A stretch of 64,000 nt of DNA. Source: Vibrio sp. UCD-FRSSP16_30. GTDB taxonomy: Bacteria; Pseudomonadota; Gammaproteobacteria; Enterobacterales; Vibrionaceae. Made by a program: the position numbers and the translations under genes. Under the pieces are notes generated by a model. It was not told the DNA's origin. It ran no database searches and saw only the letters and a program-made list of their open reading frames with translations. Within the stretch, counting starts at the first letter, position 1, and each line of letters begins with the position of its first letter. The DNA lies in the NCBI RefSeq assembly GCF_001676025.1, contig NZ_LZFW01000057.1:62001-126000 (forward strand). The letters run 5' to 3'. This document shows positions 1 through 15,000 of this stretch, one piece after another.

Positions 1-3000
1 AGACTTGCTACTGTAACCTCTAGGTCGATATTGTCATCACTGGCAAGCAACGCTTCATTAGTTGATAGATCATTACTGAGTGACTCTTTAGCAACATCTA
101 TATCTAGCGCTTGCCACTGCTGCGACGCTTGCTTCATTGCTTGATGGATATCAATCACCTTATCTAAACCGCGATCATTAACCTGCGCCGTTTCTTTTAC
201 TGCAGCTTGCTGTTTAACTGGTGCTGTTTTCGCATCGTTAGGTTGCGCTTTTTGCGGTGCATTTGGTGTAGGATTAGTCGCTGAACCGCTTGAGCCTGTT
301 GGTAGCAACATTGCTTGTAACTGATGCACCCCCAACTGTCCCATACCTAATTGGCTCGCGCCAAATGACGACGCACCTAGTTGATTAAACGCCAGTTGAG
401 CTTCTTGAGTAAATTCAGTCTCAGATTGCGCATCATCCGTTGCACGGTCATTAGCCACTTCTCTATAAGCTGAATCTTGATAAAGCTCATTGGCATAACC
501 GCTAAATAGACCCGTTTGCAGGCGTCTAATTAAATCAAGTTCACCTTTCGCAAGAGACACTATCGATTCTGCTTGAGTCTCACCATCAACTTCAGCAAAG
601 GTAAATCGACCATACTCGCCCACTAACACATCATCACTAAAGTTGGCATAGAAGAAGTCACTACCATAGTGCCCTTGCAGGTAATCTAGGCCCTCACCAC
701 CAATTAAGGTATCTTGACCACCGACAAACAAATCAATAGCTTCAAACACTATGGTGTCGTCATCGGTTCGACTGACTCGAGAGCCATCACCACCAAGCAA
801 GTCATCGCCTGCGCCGCCATTAATCTCATCTGCGCCATAGCCGCCAAAGATAATATCGCGATCAACGCCGCCCACCAGTAAATCATCACCACCAATATCA
901 GTATTGCCGGTTGCTACGGTTATGTATCGGCCTTCACTGTCATTGCTGATAAAGCCATCATCACCAATGATAATGGTTTCGCCAGAGGCATTATAAACTT
1001 CATCATTACCAACACCTGCAATGGCATGATCTTGACCGCCACCTAAACGAATAAGATCATCACCACCGGTTTCATTGGTCGTATCGGTACTTGCAATTAG
1101 GCGACGAACGCCATCCACATAATCCACTTCACCGTTGTCACCAACTACAATGTCATTGTCATCACCTGTGGTAATTTGGTCGCTATCGTAACCACCAAAG
1201 ACTAAGTTGATGCCGTTACCCGCATTGATAATATCTGAGCCGCCGTGTTCAATGGCCGTCGTTTTCGCTTGAATTAATATGCCTTGATTATCGAAGATAA
1301 ATTGTCCGTTATCTCCTATGATGCCATCTACGCCATTCGCAGTATTAATCACATCAGAGCCATGACCTGCAATAACCAGATTATCCCCTTCACCAAGAGA
1401 AACAGTGTCATCACCACCTAGCTCTTGTTCAGTACTGCGAGCAAGCGTTAAAATACCTGTAGAGTTAAAGATAAATACGCCATTATCAGCAAGCACCTGA
1501 GTGTTGCCTGAATCGGACATCACACTGTCATTGCCAAGACCGGCAATCACTCTATCATTGCCAGAGCCAAGATTAATGGTGTCTGAACCTGTCGTACTTG
1601 CATCCCTATCAAGGCTTTGCATCACGCGAATGACACCATTGACGACATCAAGCTGACCGTTATCACCAATGACCACATCTGCGCCACTGCCGGTGGTCAC
1701 TTCATCATCACCAATGCCAGCAATCACAAGATTGTTACCATTACCTGCATTGATAACATCATCGCCACCAAGGCTTAACTGAGTTGATCTCGCTTGTAGT
1801 AATACGCCCGCATTATCAAAGTTTAATTGGCCATTATCACCGACTAACGTATCAGCGCCGTTAGACGTCAATATCGTGTCTGCGCCAAAACCGCCGATGA
1901 CAAGATTATCGCCAAGGCCGGCAATCACTTCATCATCACCACCTAGGTTAGGCTGTGTGCTTAGAGCTTGGGTCAAAATGCCCTGTGCGTTGTAAGTGAG
2001 AATGCCGTTATCAGCCAGTACATGGGTGTCGCCAGAATCCGACTGCACACTGTCACTGCCAAGGCCGGCAATCACGCGGTCAAAACCTGTGCCCACTTGA
2101 ATGGTGTCTGAGCCTGCGGTGGCATTGTCCGTATCGGTGCTTTGCAGCACGCGAATCACGCCATCAATTAAATCAAGCTGACCGTTGTCGCCGATGACCA
2201 CATCTGCGCCACTGCCCGTCATAACATCATCATCACCAAAGCCGGCTATCACACGGTTATCACCGTCACCCGCATCAATGCGGTCATGACCACCTTGCGC
2301 TAGTGCAATGGACGCTGCTTGAATCAGCACACCGGCATCATCAAAGCTCACTTGCGCATTATCACCAAAGAGCAGATCGTTGCCGCTGACCGTCTGGATA
2401 AGATCAGAGCCAAAGCCGCCCACCGCTAGGTTGTTCCCTTCACCAACAAGGCTCACTTCATCATCACCACCCAACTCTGTTTGCGTGCTTAGAGCTTGGG
2501 TCAAAATGCCCTGTGCGTTGTAAGTGAGAATGCCGTTATCAGCCAATACATGGGTGTCGCCAGAATCTGACTGCACACTGTCACTGCCAAGGCCGGCAAT
2601 CACGCGGTCAAAACCTGTGCCCACTTGAATGGTGTCTGAGCCTGCGGTGGCATTATCCGTATCGGTGCTTTGCAGCACGCGAATCACGCCATCAATTACA
2701 TCAAGCTGACCGTTGTCGCCGATGACCACATCTGCGCCACTGCCAGTCATCACATCATCATCACCAAAACCGGCTATCACACGGTTATCGCCGTCACCCG
2801 CATCAATGCGGTCACCACCACCCTGCGCTAGTGCAATGGACTCTGCCTGAATCAGTACACCGGCATCATCAAAGCTCACTTGCGCATTGTCACCAAAGAT
2901 AAGATCGTTACCACCAGCGGTCAGCAGAGTATCGGAACCAAAACCACCGATAATCAGATTATCACCCTCACCTAGGGTCACTTCATCATCACCACCAATA

Positions 3001-6000
3001 TTGGTTTCGGTCGATATGGCATGGATTAAAATGCCGTGTTCGTTGTAGGTTAGGATACCGTTGTCGGCAAGCACTTGTGTGTTACCTGAGTCGGACTGCA
3101 CCGTATCGCTGACAAAGCTAATACTCATGCCAATACCATCAACCGTTTCAAAATACTCTTCGATATAACTATCAAGACCAGCTATCACTCGGTCATCACC
3201 TGCACCGACTTTAATGGTGTCGCCGCCGGCTGTCGTGTTATCAGTATCACTGCTTTGAATGGTGCGAATTACGCCATCAATTAAATCAACCTGACCGTTA
3301 TCGCCGATCACAGTATCGCGGCCGTTACCTGTGGTAATCGTATCTTGTCCCTTACCACCAATCACTAGATTGTCACCATCACCTAAGCTAACTGTGTCAT
3401 TACCGCCTAGGGTTGAATCTAGTGAGGTTGCGTTAACTAAAGTCCAGCTATCATCACTGTTCACGTCGTAAGTTAGAGTGCCGTTATCAGCAATAAGATG
3501 GGTATTACCTAATAAAGAGGTAATGGTGTCATTGCCAAGGCCGCCCAACACACTATCGTTGCCAGTACCAAGGTGGATTTCATCGTTGCCAGACGCGTTT
3601 TCATCGCCTTGCTCTGTTTTCAAAATGATGGCGCTGTTACGTAGGTCAACTTCACCAAAGTCACCCAACACCCAATCATTACCCGAGCCTGACTCTACAT
3701 AGTCATTGCCCGCGCCGGCGAGGATAATATCGTCATCAGCATCACCGTAAATGACATCATTACTGCCTTGCTCGGTATCAGAGGTATTAATGAAAGTCAC
3801 TATGCCAGTATCAACTTGCACACTGCCCATATCACCTAAAATAATATCTTGGTCATCGCCAGTAATCGCGCTGCCTTCAGGGCCATTGCCGCCATACAGG
3901 TAATCACTGCCATTACCCCCTAGCAGGATATCATTGCCGCCATTACCTACTAGGGTATCGCTGCCACCATTAACAAATCCGCTGTTAGTCACCTCTGTAA
4001 CATCAGCAAATGAAGTAGACAGAATACGATTGGTATCGGCCACTTGGTTAATGACGCCTTTATCTGCAATCACAATATCATCGCCAATGCCGGCATCGAT
4101 GCTGTCATTGCCCACCGTCAATACATCAGAGGTATCAAGGTTATCGTTTTCAAGATCGGCAATATTCACAACACTCAGAATCTGCGTGCTTAAATCTAAT
4201 CGGGTTGAGACATCAATATTAAAGCCTGCATCACCATAGATATGATCGGCACCCCCTAGGCCAAAGATCTGATCATTACCTGAACCACCGGCAATATGGT
4301 CGCCATATTCACTGCCAATGATGGTGTCATTACCAGCACCGCCAAATAAAGTGACTGTGCCACCCGCGCCTGATGCATCGATAACATCATTACCTGGATT
4401 GGTAAATTCACGAGCGCTATCGGTTTTTTCATCTGATGTTGCGTTGTAGGCAAAGCCATTTTGTCCGGTATCACCAAACAAAATGAGCACGCCATCTTCA
4501 TCACTGCCAGTCACACTTAGCGTGTCGCTACCGCCACCACCGTGGACCACCGTAATCACTTCAGCAGCAGTATCTTCTACCACAAGGTTGTCATCACCTT
4601 GGCCTAAGAACAGTTCCACCACTTCAACATCAGCGTATTCAATGCCAACACCCATGCCTAAGCCCGTTAGGCTTGTGTCGCTCAATACACCACTGTCATT
4701 TTCTAAACTGCCGTCATTAAAGATGTTAAGTACATCCGTTTGCAGAACTTCACTTACCTCAATATTGTTGATTGGCAATTCAGTATCAATTTCTGTTGGT
4801 AACATGATGGCGACACTGAGTGCGCGAGCCTTACCTTCAGGTACACCACCCTCAATAATCAACTTGCCTTGAATACCGGTTAAGGTATGCGGTTGCAATG
4901 GTGGATTCTGCACAGGCTGTGCATCTTGTTCTTGATATTCATCATTCACAGAAAGAGTAATGGTAATTGGCTGATTCCAATTATCCGCATCAAAGGTGAC
5001 GGTATTGTCATCAGCATTAAAGCGAGGATCTTCACTGCTAAATAAGGTCTGACCATCATTAAGTAAATTAATGGTCACCGCATCCGTTGGCGCTTTACTT
5101 AGCACTAGGCTGTAGTCATCATCCTGATTTTGGCTAACCAGCGTTGAACCGTCTGTTTGGGTCACAATCACGGCGCCACTGTCGTTATCAGTGACAAATA
5201 GAATCTGCTCAACATCATCTAATTGGTTGTAATCAGAATCCGCAACATTGCTGGTTGCGCTTAATTGAACACTGCCTTGGTACAGATTTTCTACATCAGC
5301 ATCATCCACTGCAGTCACGCTAAAGCTCTGCACCTGATCCCAATTACTGTGATCAAAAGTTAATTCACTATCGCTAAGGGATAATTGACCACTTAAACCG
5401 CTACCAATAAGCTCAGCTAAAGAGACCGTGACCACTTCGCCAATCTCAGGCTGAGTGGATAGTCGCACATCAAACTGCGCCGCCGTGCCGCCCTCGGTGA
5501 TTTGCTCGTCACCTTGAGCCATCAAAATAATATCGGCTTGGTCATTGTCAAATACACGAACTTCAACATTAGCGATATCTAGGTTATCAAAATCAGGATT
5601 GTCACTGCTGACGCTATGGCTGATGACGTATTCGCTCTCACCTTCCATCGCGCTGTCATCGATGGCTTTCACAAAAATTTGCGTGCTATCTTGCCAGTTA
5701 ACACCTGATTGGTACGTCACGACTAACGATTCATAAAAGTTAATATTATCAATAGAAACCAGCACACTCGATGCCTGTCCATTGCTATTGTCTTTGTCGC
5801 TCGTAGAAGCGCGCGCCGCGGATACCGTTACATAAGCAAGGGTTGCCACATTCGGCTCGTCAACACTTAGAGATAACTCATAGCTATCTGTCATACCATC
5901 TTCATCAACCAACAAGGATTGGTTACTGATCGCAATCGCGCCGTTCTCTTCGCTTGCAACATTAAGAGAGACACCATCAACAAAAATGCCGTTATAAGCG

Positions 6001-9000
6001 TCATCATCACTAAACACACTGTGGTTGATAAAACTGCTACGTCCTTCGACAGAATAAGAGACGATGGATTGAGTGACATCACTGGCCACGTTAAATACGT
6101 CTGCGCCAAGGCCGCCAATAATGGTGGTTTCAACATCGGCATTGGTACTCAACACATAGAAGGTATCATCCCCTTCTAGGCCATCAAGCTCGGCAAACTC
6201 AACTCCTTGATAGCTAATGTTAAGGCCAGCACCAAAGATGCCATCTTCGGTGATCATGAAGCTATCATCACCTTCTGTACCCAACACGACCACTTTATCA
6301 CTGCCTGCGCCGCCATCAATTTTCAGCGCCGCATTGATGCTGTACTCAATGGTATCTGCGCCATCACCACCAAACAGTTCAACATCGACACTGCTATTGG
6401 TTAAGCCACTATCGGCCAGCAAGAAGGCACGCACAACAAAGCTATCATCACCGGCTTCACCATAAAGCTTAGTCACCGCCTGATTTGAGTAGACTTTAAT
6501 ACTGTCTTCACCATCGCCACCATAAATAACCATAGGTAGGCTATTACCATTGCTTAAAAAGCCAAGGGTCGTTTCTGTGGTTTCAATTTCATCACCTGCG
6601 GCCACCATGCCAAGAGAGGCTTGACGATCACTACCAAATAGCTGACCTACTTGGAAAGTATCATTACCCGCGCCGCCATCAAGAGTCACAATTGTGCCGG
6701 TATCATCACTATAGAAACTGTCTTCGCCATCTAAACCGTTAATGATAAGGCGGGCATTGATATTGCCGTCATAGTTAATGCGTTCAACCGCGTCGCTATA
6801 ACCGCCATTGCCATCATCATTAATCGCCGCCACAAAATTGGCGCGAATTAAGAAGGTATCATCACTGGCAAGTCCATTGAGCGTTAATACATCCGCCCCG
6901 TCATTAGCCGCTCCAGAGTCTTGCACATCAATAACGTAATCTTTATCTGTGCCACTGCGGTTGATGATATAGCTATCGGTACCACCTTCACCATCCAGCA
7001 CTAACTGATCTTCACGAGTATTCAACTGGTTAATGGTAATCGCATCATCGCCACTGCCCAGATTAATAAAGGTATCACCGACAAGTGTTTGCGTATCCAC
7101 CAGCACAGAATCATTGTCTGCGCCCATGTTAACCACAATATTTTCAGCCTGTAACATGCCTTGAATAATCAAACTGTCTTGATCATCTGCGCCGTTAATA
7201 TTGATGTCGCCAGTTGCGGTCATTGATCCTTGCAGATCAATGGTTGCACCTGCTAGATCTTGATTACCTGTATCACCAACATCAACTTGAATATTAATGT
7301 TTAAGTCCGCATCCAGTACCGCACCTGATTGCAAGGTAAAGCCATCACCGGAGTTAATATTGATGTTGGCTGATGTTTCAAGAGTCACGCCCGATGCAAT
7401 GGTAATATCATCATTGTCAGAGTTATCGGTTGAGGTCAGATTAATGTCCCCACCTGCCAGCATACTTTGGTCAACCGTTAATGGGCTGCGGGTAATCATG
7501 TTGATTTCGCCACCTGCGGCAAAACCATTGCTGATGCCATCAACCACACCACCCACACTCAGTGCGCCGGTATTTTCTATATAAGTACTGCCTGTGGTCG
7601 ATTGACCTTGAATGTTACCCACCTGAGTCGATAGCGCTTTATCCGCACTACCAATATCCAGAGAAGCAAATAGATAAGTCTTACCTGCAACAACGTTATC
7701 GCCACTGGCATTATCATTGAGAATACGACCGGCAGGTGCGGCGATAAAGGCTATCGCGGCAATGCCAGTTTCAATGCTATTTAAGTAAAGATCGCCACGA
7801 GTTTCTGTTAGATGGGTATTATTTGCACTTGAAACAGTCAGGTTTTCACCTTCAGTTGAACCTGAATCCACTTCAAGATCATTACCGACTTGACCGACCG
7901 TATCAAAGCGCGCCGTTAGGGAAATACTTGCCCCGACCACATCCGCAATTTCAGAGGCCTCGTCCACAACGCCATCTAAAATAGCCAGGTGCGCAATCAG
8001 TTCTATATCACCTTGAGTTGACTCAACATGGTCAACATCAAGGTTGCCGTCAGTTTCATTAAGGCGAATATCATTTAATGCCGATGCATTTAATACGCCA
8101 CCGGTTAAGTTGATATCCAGTAAATTACCCAGTACACCAATGCTTCCTGCATCTGCTGTAAGCACAATATCTTGAGCTCGAATATTCTCATATTCATGAT
8201 CAAAGCTATCTAAAATAGACCCGTTCAGTGCTTGCAGATCGACCGTGCCACCACTTGAGTAAATGGTCGCAATATTTAAGTCAGAGTTAATTTCAGTAAT
8301 ATAAATATCTTGCTGCGCACGAGCAGTCAGGGTTGCATCATCTGCAAGGTCAATATTAAATCGATTACTTGCACTACCAATAGCGCCAGAGCCTGCTTCA
8401 AGAATCAGCGTGCTAGTGGCAGAAACTGAAGCGACAGTGCCGGTTTCATCGGTTAACGATTGTTTTGACTTAATGCGTACGTTGTCACCCGATATTGAGT
8501 CAATCATCATGGATTGCTCAGAGCCCAGATACACATTGCCACTTGCTGTCGCACTTATCGTGCCGGTAACCAAAACATCGATATCTTCACGCTGATCGAT
8601 GACAATTTTAGTCACACTTGCCATGCGATAATCGGCTGCATTTAACGCAATAATCGAAGAAGCAATGCTTGGATCAACCTCTTCTAAATCGATGACCATT
8701 GCCGCAATGCGGTTTACTTGATAAACCTCTGAACCAATAGAGACAAAGCTATCTTGGACTAAACCTAAACTTTCCCATGTTTGATCTTGAGTATTAATCA
8801 AGGTGCTGAGATCCGGAGTACTACTAATGGCGGCGACATCCATAATGACCGCAACTTCAACACTTAATGCCGTAGAGGTTAGCGTCATAGTATCGGCGGT
8901 AACCGCAGCAATTTCGTAGAAGCTGCCTTCATCATTGGCGTTACCACTGTCACCCGCAATGCGAATTTGCATGCCTGCGACAAAACCATCAGCAATCCAA

Positions 9001-12000
9001 CTGCCTGATTCACGGACTAAAGCATCACCGCTATCAGATTCAACCACATCTACTTCAACGCTTTGTGCACGTTCACTTAGCAAGAAGTAAACATCATTTC
9101 GCTCAGCGGCGGCCAATTGCACACGCTCATCATCGCTATAGTCACCATCAAGGTCGATTTCCACCGAACCCACTGCGCTACCAATATCATCTTTGGTGAC
9201 GATAGTAATGTTCCCGCCAGCCGAAATATTGGCATCTTCAATAGAAGCTTGGGTATTGGTAATCGGTTTAAGCAAACTGCCACTAATTAGGTTTGTTAGC
9301 TCATCTTCGGTCCAAACATGCACACTGCCTGTTAGCTCAGCGCGCTGCTCGTCACTGAGTTGATATTCATACTCTGAGTCATAATCATCTGCGCCATAGC
9401 TGGCATGCAGAGCGTGATACTCAGCGGTGCGTTTGTTCACCAGTGTTTGAATTGCATCATCAACAAAGGTCTCAAGCTCAACATCCGTTAAGCCATCTTC
9501 CAAGCCAATCGTTTCATACACTTCACGATAGTATTCTTCTTCATCAGCACTTAACGCCACTTCTTCATCGGCGGTATAAACGCCATCAAATTGACCATTA
9601 CGGATATTCCAATAGGTGCTGTATTCCATTTCACGAGCGGTCACATACGCATCAATGACATTGTCAATTTTATCTTGCGCGGTATCGCTGCCTTCAATTA
9701 GGCCTAGGTTCTGCCAAAGGCCGGTACTTAATTCTTCATAAGTACGCTCATCACGAGCGGTGGTATTGTTCGCATCCACCAGAGACCCTTGAGAGACGGT
9801 AATAGACACATCGCCTGAACTACTGCTGATCTCTTTGGCTAAGAAATTGCCATCCAGTTCCGTTAAGTAGATATCATTGATGGCAATCACACTCACGCTA
9901 TCGGTATTTAACTCGCCGCTATCAATTACCAAGGCTTGAGACGAGGTGCCTACATGCGCTTCAGAATTGATCAATATGGTGCCACCACGCACAAGGCCAG
10001 TCTCACCCGATTGACCTTCTACGCCGCCAACAGCCGAAAGGTAAACTTCCCCACCGGTATCGGTTGCCAAACCATAACTGCTGGCCGAGGTGATGTTGTT
10101 GACCACCAATGGGCCATCCGTTTCCACAATGTTGATACGACCGCCATAAGTGCGCGCCGTAATACCGCCATTGCCATCATTATTTAGGTTGGTGTTTAGA
10201 GCGGTAATTGAAGCATCAATACTGCCATCAACATTGGTTTGAGCAACGCCACCAATATTTGAGGCGATTAATTCGATATTGTTACCACCAACAGAACCTG
10301 TCGATTGGGTATAAATATCGGCATTAGTGGTTATGGTTGTGGTGCCTTGCGTATTACTAATAGCGCCTTGAACAATGACATCCCCACCTTGATTGGAAAC
10401 AATATCAATTGATCCGGCTTCTTTACCAGTGAAGGTAATCGCCACGCCGTAATCCGCTTTAATCGAGTGCGTAGATTCATCACGAACCTTACTCTCGTTA
10501 ACAAATTTAGCGTAATAGGTTTTCTTGCCCCACCAAGTACTCTTCGTCCACTTACGTACTAGAGAGGTTTCTGACGACAGCTCAATATGGTTGGTATCAA
10601 AGGTATAGTCATCATCAGAATCACTTGGTACATATTCAAAATAAGCACCTTCACCACGCAGTGTCGCAGGACCTAAAGGCTCAGGGGCGCCATCAAAGAC
10701 CACATCATCAGGATCTTTAGCAAACGCATCTATACCTAGCCAAGACGAGGTTGCCTCTGTGGTATAGCGACGCTCAAATTTCTCTTGGCCCATAGTCCAA
10801 GAATAACGCCAGCCCGTTTTAGGGTCATAGGTCATATCATCAGAGCCAGACGTTTCCACACCATTGGTGGTTACCGTTACGCCGTTTTCATCTTTGATAT
10901 AAGTGGTTTCAAGAGGGTTGTCAGAAGTACCTTTCGCCTTATCTCTAATGATAAGCGTACCTTGACCGCGCTGTGATGCATCCAGTCCTAGAATTTTCAC
11001 ATCTAAGTCGGTGCTGTTCACCACGTCAATATCGGCGTAGCCACCAAGTAATTCAATTTCTGAATTGGTATTGGTATTTAAAATATGCCCTTCAAGCTCG
11101 ATGTAACCACCGCTGACTCGCATATCTCCAACCACGATTTGATCGTTTGTGGCATCGTAAAATACTGAGAAATCTTCGCTATCGACATCTAGGCGAATGA
11201 GGCCGGTTGCGCCATCCGCGCGCAGTCCATCAATAGTATCTTCTAGGGATTCATCAATCTCTAAAGTGAAGCTTTCTTTACCACTTTGAATTTTACCATT
11301 GATGTTAATGTATTCAGCTGTAATCGAGATATTGTCTGCATAGATACTCGGGCCGGTAATTTCACGTCCAACCAGATCATCAATCTCAGAATCTGACGCC
11401 TCACTAAGACCATCATCACCAATTTCTTCATTCCATTTTGCGTATTCAGAACCATCAACTGAATAGACCGAACCTGGTGGCAGGCTAATAACGGTTGAGC
11501 CGCCTGTCATGATGACTTGTTCTTTTACATCAATATCAGCATAAATATTGATGTCGCCTTTACCTAAGGTAGTGGAATCTTCACCGCTTAAACTTTTCAG
11601 CTCTAAGCTACCGCTTCTATTGGTCACTTCACCATTTAAGGTAATTGAAGGCCAAGTTAATATTGCATTATTATCTGGTAGGCTAATGGCAAGCTCTGCT
11701 TGCGCTAAGTCTAAATCTACATCATTAATAATGCTGATAAGAGGCTCATCATCCACGCCCGTATCTTGACGCTCACCATTAAGATACACGCCACCATTTT
11801 CTTGCGGGATAGTGATATCGTTAACGACCAACGAGGCTAATGTGTGATTAAGAATCGATACCGATGCATCACCAGGTGATAGCACGCTGCCGGTATCTTC
11901 AAACTCGCCAGAACGAATATCAATGCGACCCGCTTCGGCGTGAATATCATCAATTGTAATCACCGATGTTGAAAGTGAAACGGCAAAGTAATCACCGCTG

Positions 12001-15000
12001 GCACTGACATCCATTAAGCCTTTATCAAGTAGTTCGGCTTGCAATCGAGTGATTTCAGATTTATAGAAGGCTTCGATATCGGTATCAGAATCTTCACCAT
12101 CATTGAAAATAGACAGCTGTTCTTCTGCGTATTCAAGGTCTTCAAATAAGCTAGAGCTTAATGCTTCGATAGAGGTTGAGAAGCTAATACCATCAGTTTG
12201 TATCACTTCATCCACCGTTCCATCATCATTTAAGCTAATAAATTCGATGGATTGGTTTCGGCCAATACCGGTTTCAAGCGTACCGGCATTATTGACGGTA
12301 CCTGTGGTGCCAATGGTCACTTCACCGCCAAGGTCGGCAGTGCCACCAAGCGCTGACGCCCAGTTAACCGTTTTGGTTTGTGCATCCATATCGGCATAAC
12401 CAAAACGCTCAGCATGTAAATTCATTTGACGGGCAGTTTTGACATGCGCGCCAGAGGCAACGGTAATACTGTTGGTTTGTGATAGCGTGGCATACGCGCC
12501 GGCATCATCTACTGGAATGACGCTATCCGAGAAACTGTCTATTAGCGCATGAACTTTATAGTCATCACGATTAAAGTCCGTATCTGTACCTGCAGAAATA
12601 TTCATATCGCCATAAGCGGTAATATCTGCGCCCATATCAATGAGTACGGTATTGACTGGGGTAATATTGACTGTTGAATTCGTCACAGAGACCGAAATTG
12701 CACCGCTCGAATCCGCTTCAACATTGCCCACTGCCGTACCTTGGCCGCGCGCTGAGATTTGTACATCGCCTTCTGATTCTAAAATAGCATTTTGGCCAAT
12801 TCGGACCTTGGCAAGGAGCTCATCATCACTGATTTTAACGGTTGCACCCGTGCCGGCTAATGCGCCAGTGGCATTAAGAACCACCTTATCGGTAATGTCT
12901 AAATCGTTTAGCGCATTAAGGGCAATACCATCGCTGTCACCACTGCCCCAAGCCGTTAGACTTGCATCATCACCAACATCAATGGTGGTTGCCATATCCA
13001 GAACCGTTCGGCTATCTGCGCCTGCCGCACTGGCAAGGCCAACCGCAACCACATCAATTCTTCCGTCTTGGTTTTTCTCGGCGCGGTTGATTGCATCAAC
13101 ATTGATATCCGATGCTGTGATAAGCAAATTATCACTGTTACTTGCTCCATCACCTAAGGTCACGGTGACATCGGCTGTCACATCATGATCAATTTCAGCG
13201 CCCGATCCCGATAACAAACCACCGGATGCCACGACCACTTTGGCATCAAATTGAGCAATATGTTCCGCTTTAATATCTAAGATGCCATCGCCAGACTCTT
13301 CACCTAAAATAATCGAAGATTCATCATCGACGGTGACTTTGGTATTGCTGGTGGACGCAGTATCAGCGCCAACACCTGCGCCAGCTAACACGCCGCCACT
13401 CCCGGCAACCGCCAGCACATAATTATTTTCTGTGGCTTTGGCAACGATACTCAGATCGCCCCCTTGATAGTCGGTATTAGACTGAGTCACTAGAGTATCG
13501 ATATCGGTATTACTGTCGGCAAACACTACACCGGCGGAAATGAACCCAGCCGATATGCCATACGCTTCTGAGGTTTGCTCAGCACTGGCAATGGCTTTAA
13601 CGGTGCCGTCACCTGCCGCTTCAATATCAGAATCGGTCATACTAACGCCAATATCACCCGTCACGTCACTTTCAACAAATACCCCAGCGCCAGAAAAGCC
13701 CAGTCCTAATGAAACGGAAGCGGCGATACCGGTAGTAAATACATCATCGGTTGTTTTAGCCGTTAATGTGAAATCACCACTGCCCTGCAGATTTGAATTA
13801 TCAATGTCACTATTAAGGTCAACATCAACAATATTGACCACACGAGATGCGCCGATTGAAATAGCAATACCTGCCGGTGCAAATGCGCCAGCAATGGTAG
13901 CAGCTGCGGCCGTAGCATCTATATCGGAAGTGCTTGATGAAGTGACTGATATATCGGTTGCGGTTACTTGAGTGCTGTCTTTAATATAACTATCAAGGTC
14001 AGCATAGACTTCGTTTTCTACGCGCACAGCTGCGCCAGAAATTGCTGCGCCACCTGCGCCGCCAACAACAGCCGCACTGCCTGAGCCTACGCCTGAGTTG
14101 ATGGTCATATCTAACGTCGAATCAATTTCAAGCGCGCCAGAGGCGTACAGTTCACTGTTATCAACGTAGCTTGTTACTACAATGCGATCGCTGTCTGCGC
14201 CAATTTCATTCACCGCAACCGAACCGCCAAGAGACACCCCAAGACCGCCCCCTGCGCCGCCAGCACCCGCCACCGAAACAGCGGCCACTGTTGAGTTGAT
14301 TTTCGAAGTATTGTCCGCTTTGACATCGACATTGCCTACAGTGCTATCCGCCGATTCACCGAGGGCACTATTTGCAATGTAAGCCTGCGTTTCACCATAA
14401 ATATAATTGACTGTTTCAGCGCCAGCGCCGCTAATCGCGACCCCGCCACCAACGCCGCCAGCCGCTGCAATAGAAGCTGCAACGGCCGTTGCATCAATGG
14501 TGTTATCAGTCGTTGCGGTCACGCTAATATCACCGCTACTTAGCTCGCCAACGTCAGTGATATAGCTTGATGTGTTGGCATCCACTGTATTTTCAGCCAG
14601 CGCCACACCAACACTTAAAGAAACGCCACCACCTGCGCCAAATGCGGCGGCTAATGAAGCAGCGCCTGCATCGGCTGTAATCTTACTGGTATTATCAGCA
14701 TCTAAATCAACAGAACTACTGCTAATGATCTTGCTAGAAGCTGAGCTATTATCGATATAGGTTTCTACGTCGGTATAGATATCATTGACAGTACTAACAC
14801 CTGCACCTGCGCCCGATACACCACCACCGGCGCCACCAGAAATGGCCATACTACCTGCGCCAACACCTGAGAATACCGTCATGTTTCCGTCAGCATCAAG
14901 GTTAAGCGCACCTGTGGTCGTAATACCACTGTTCTTCACATAAGAGCGCACCGCTTGACGGGAACCGCTATTACCTATGTTATTACTGGCAAGCGCCGCA

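Noticed and set aside
650..4600. Periodic DNA in the giant gene as a CRISPR or tandem non-coding repeat
   Set aside because: Units keep the reading frame and encode Gly-Asp repeat protein.
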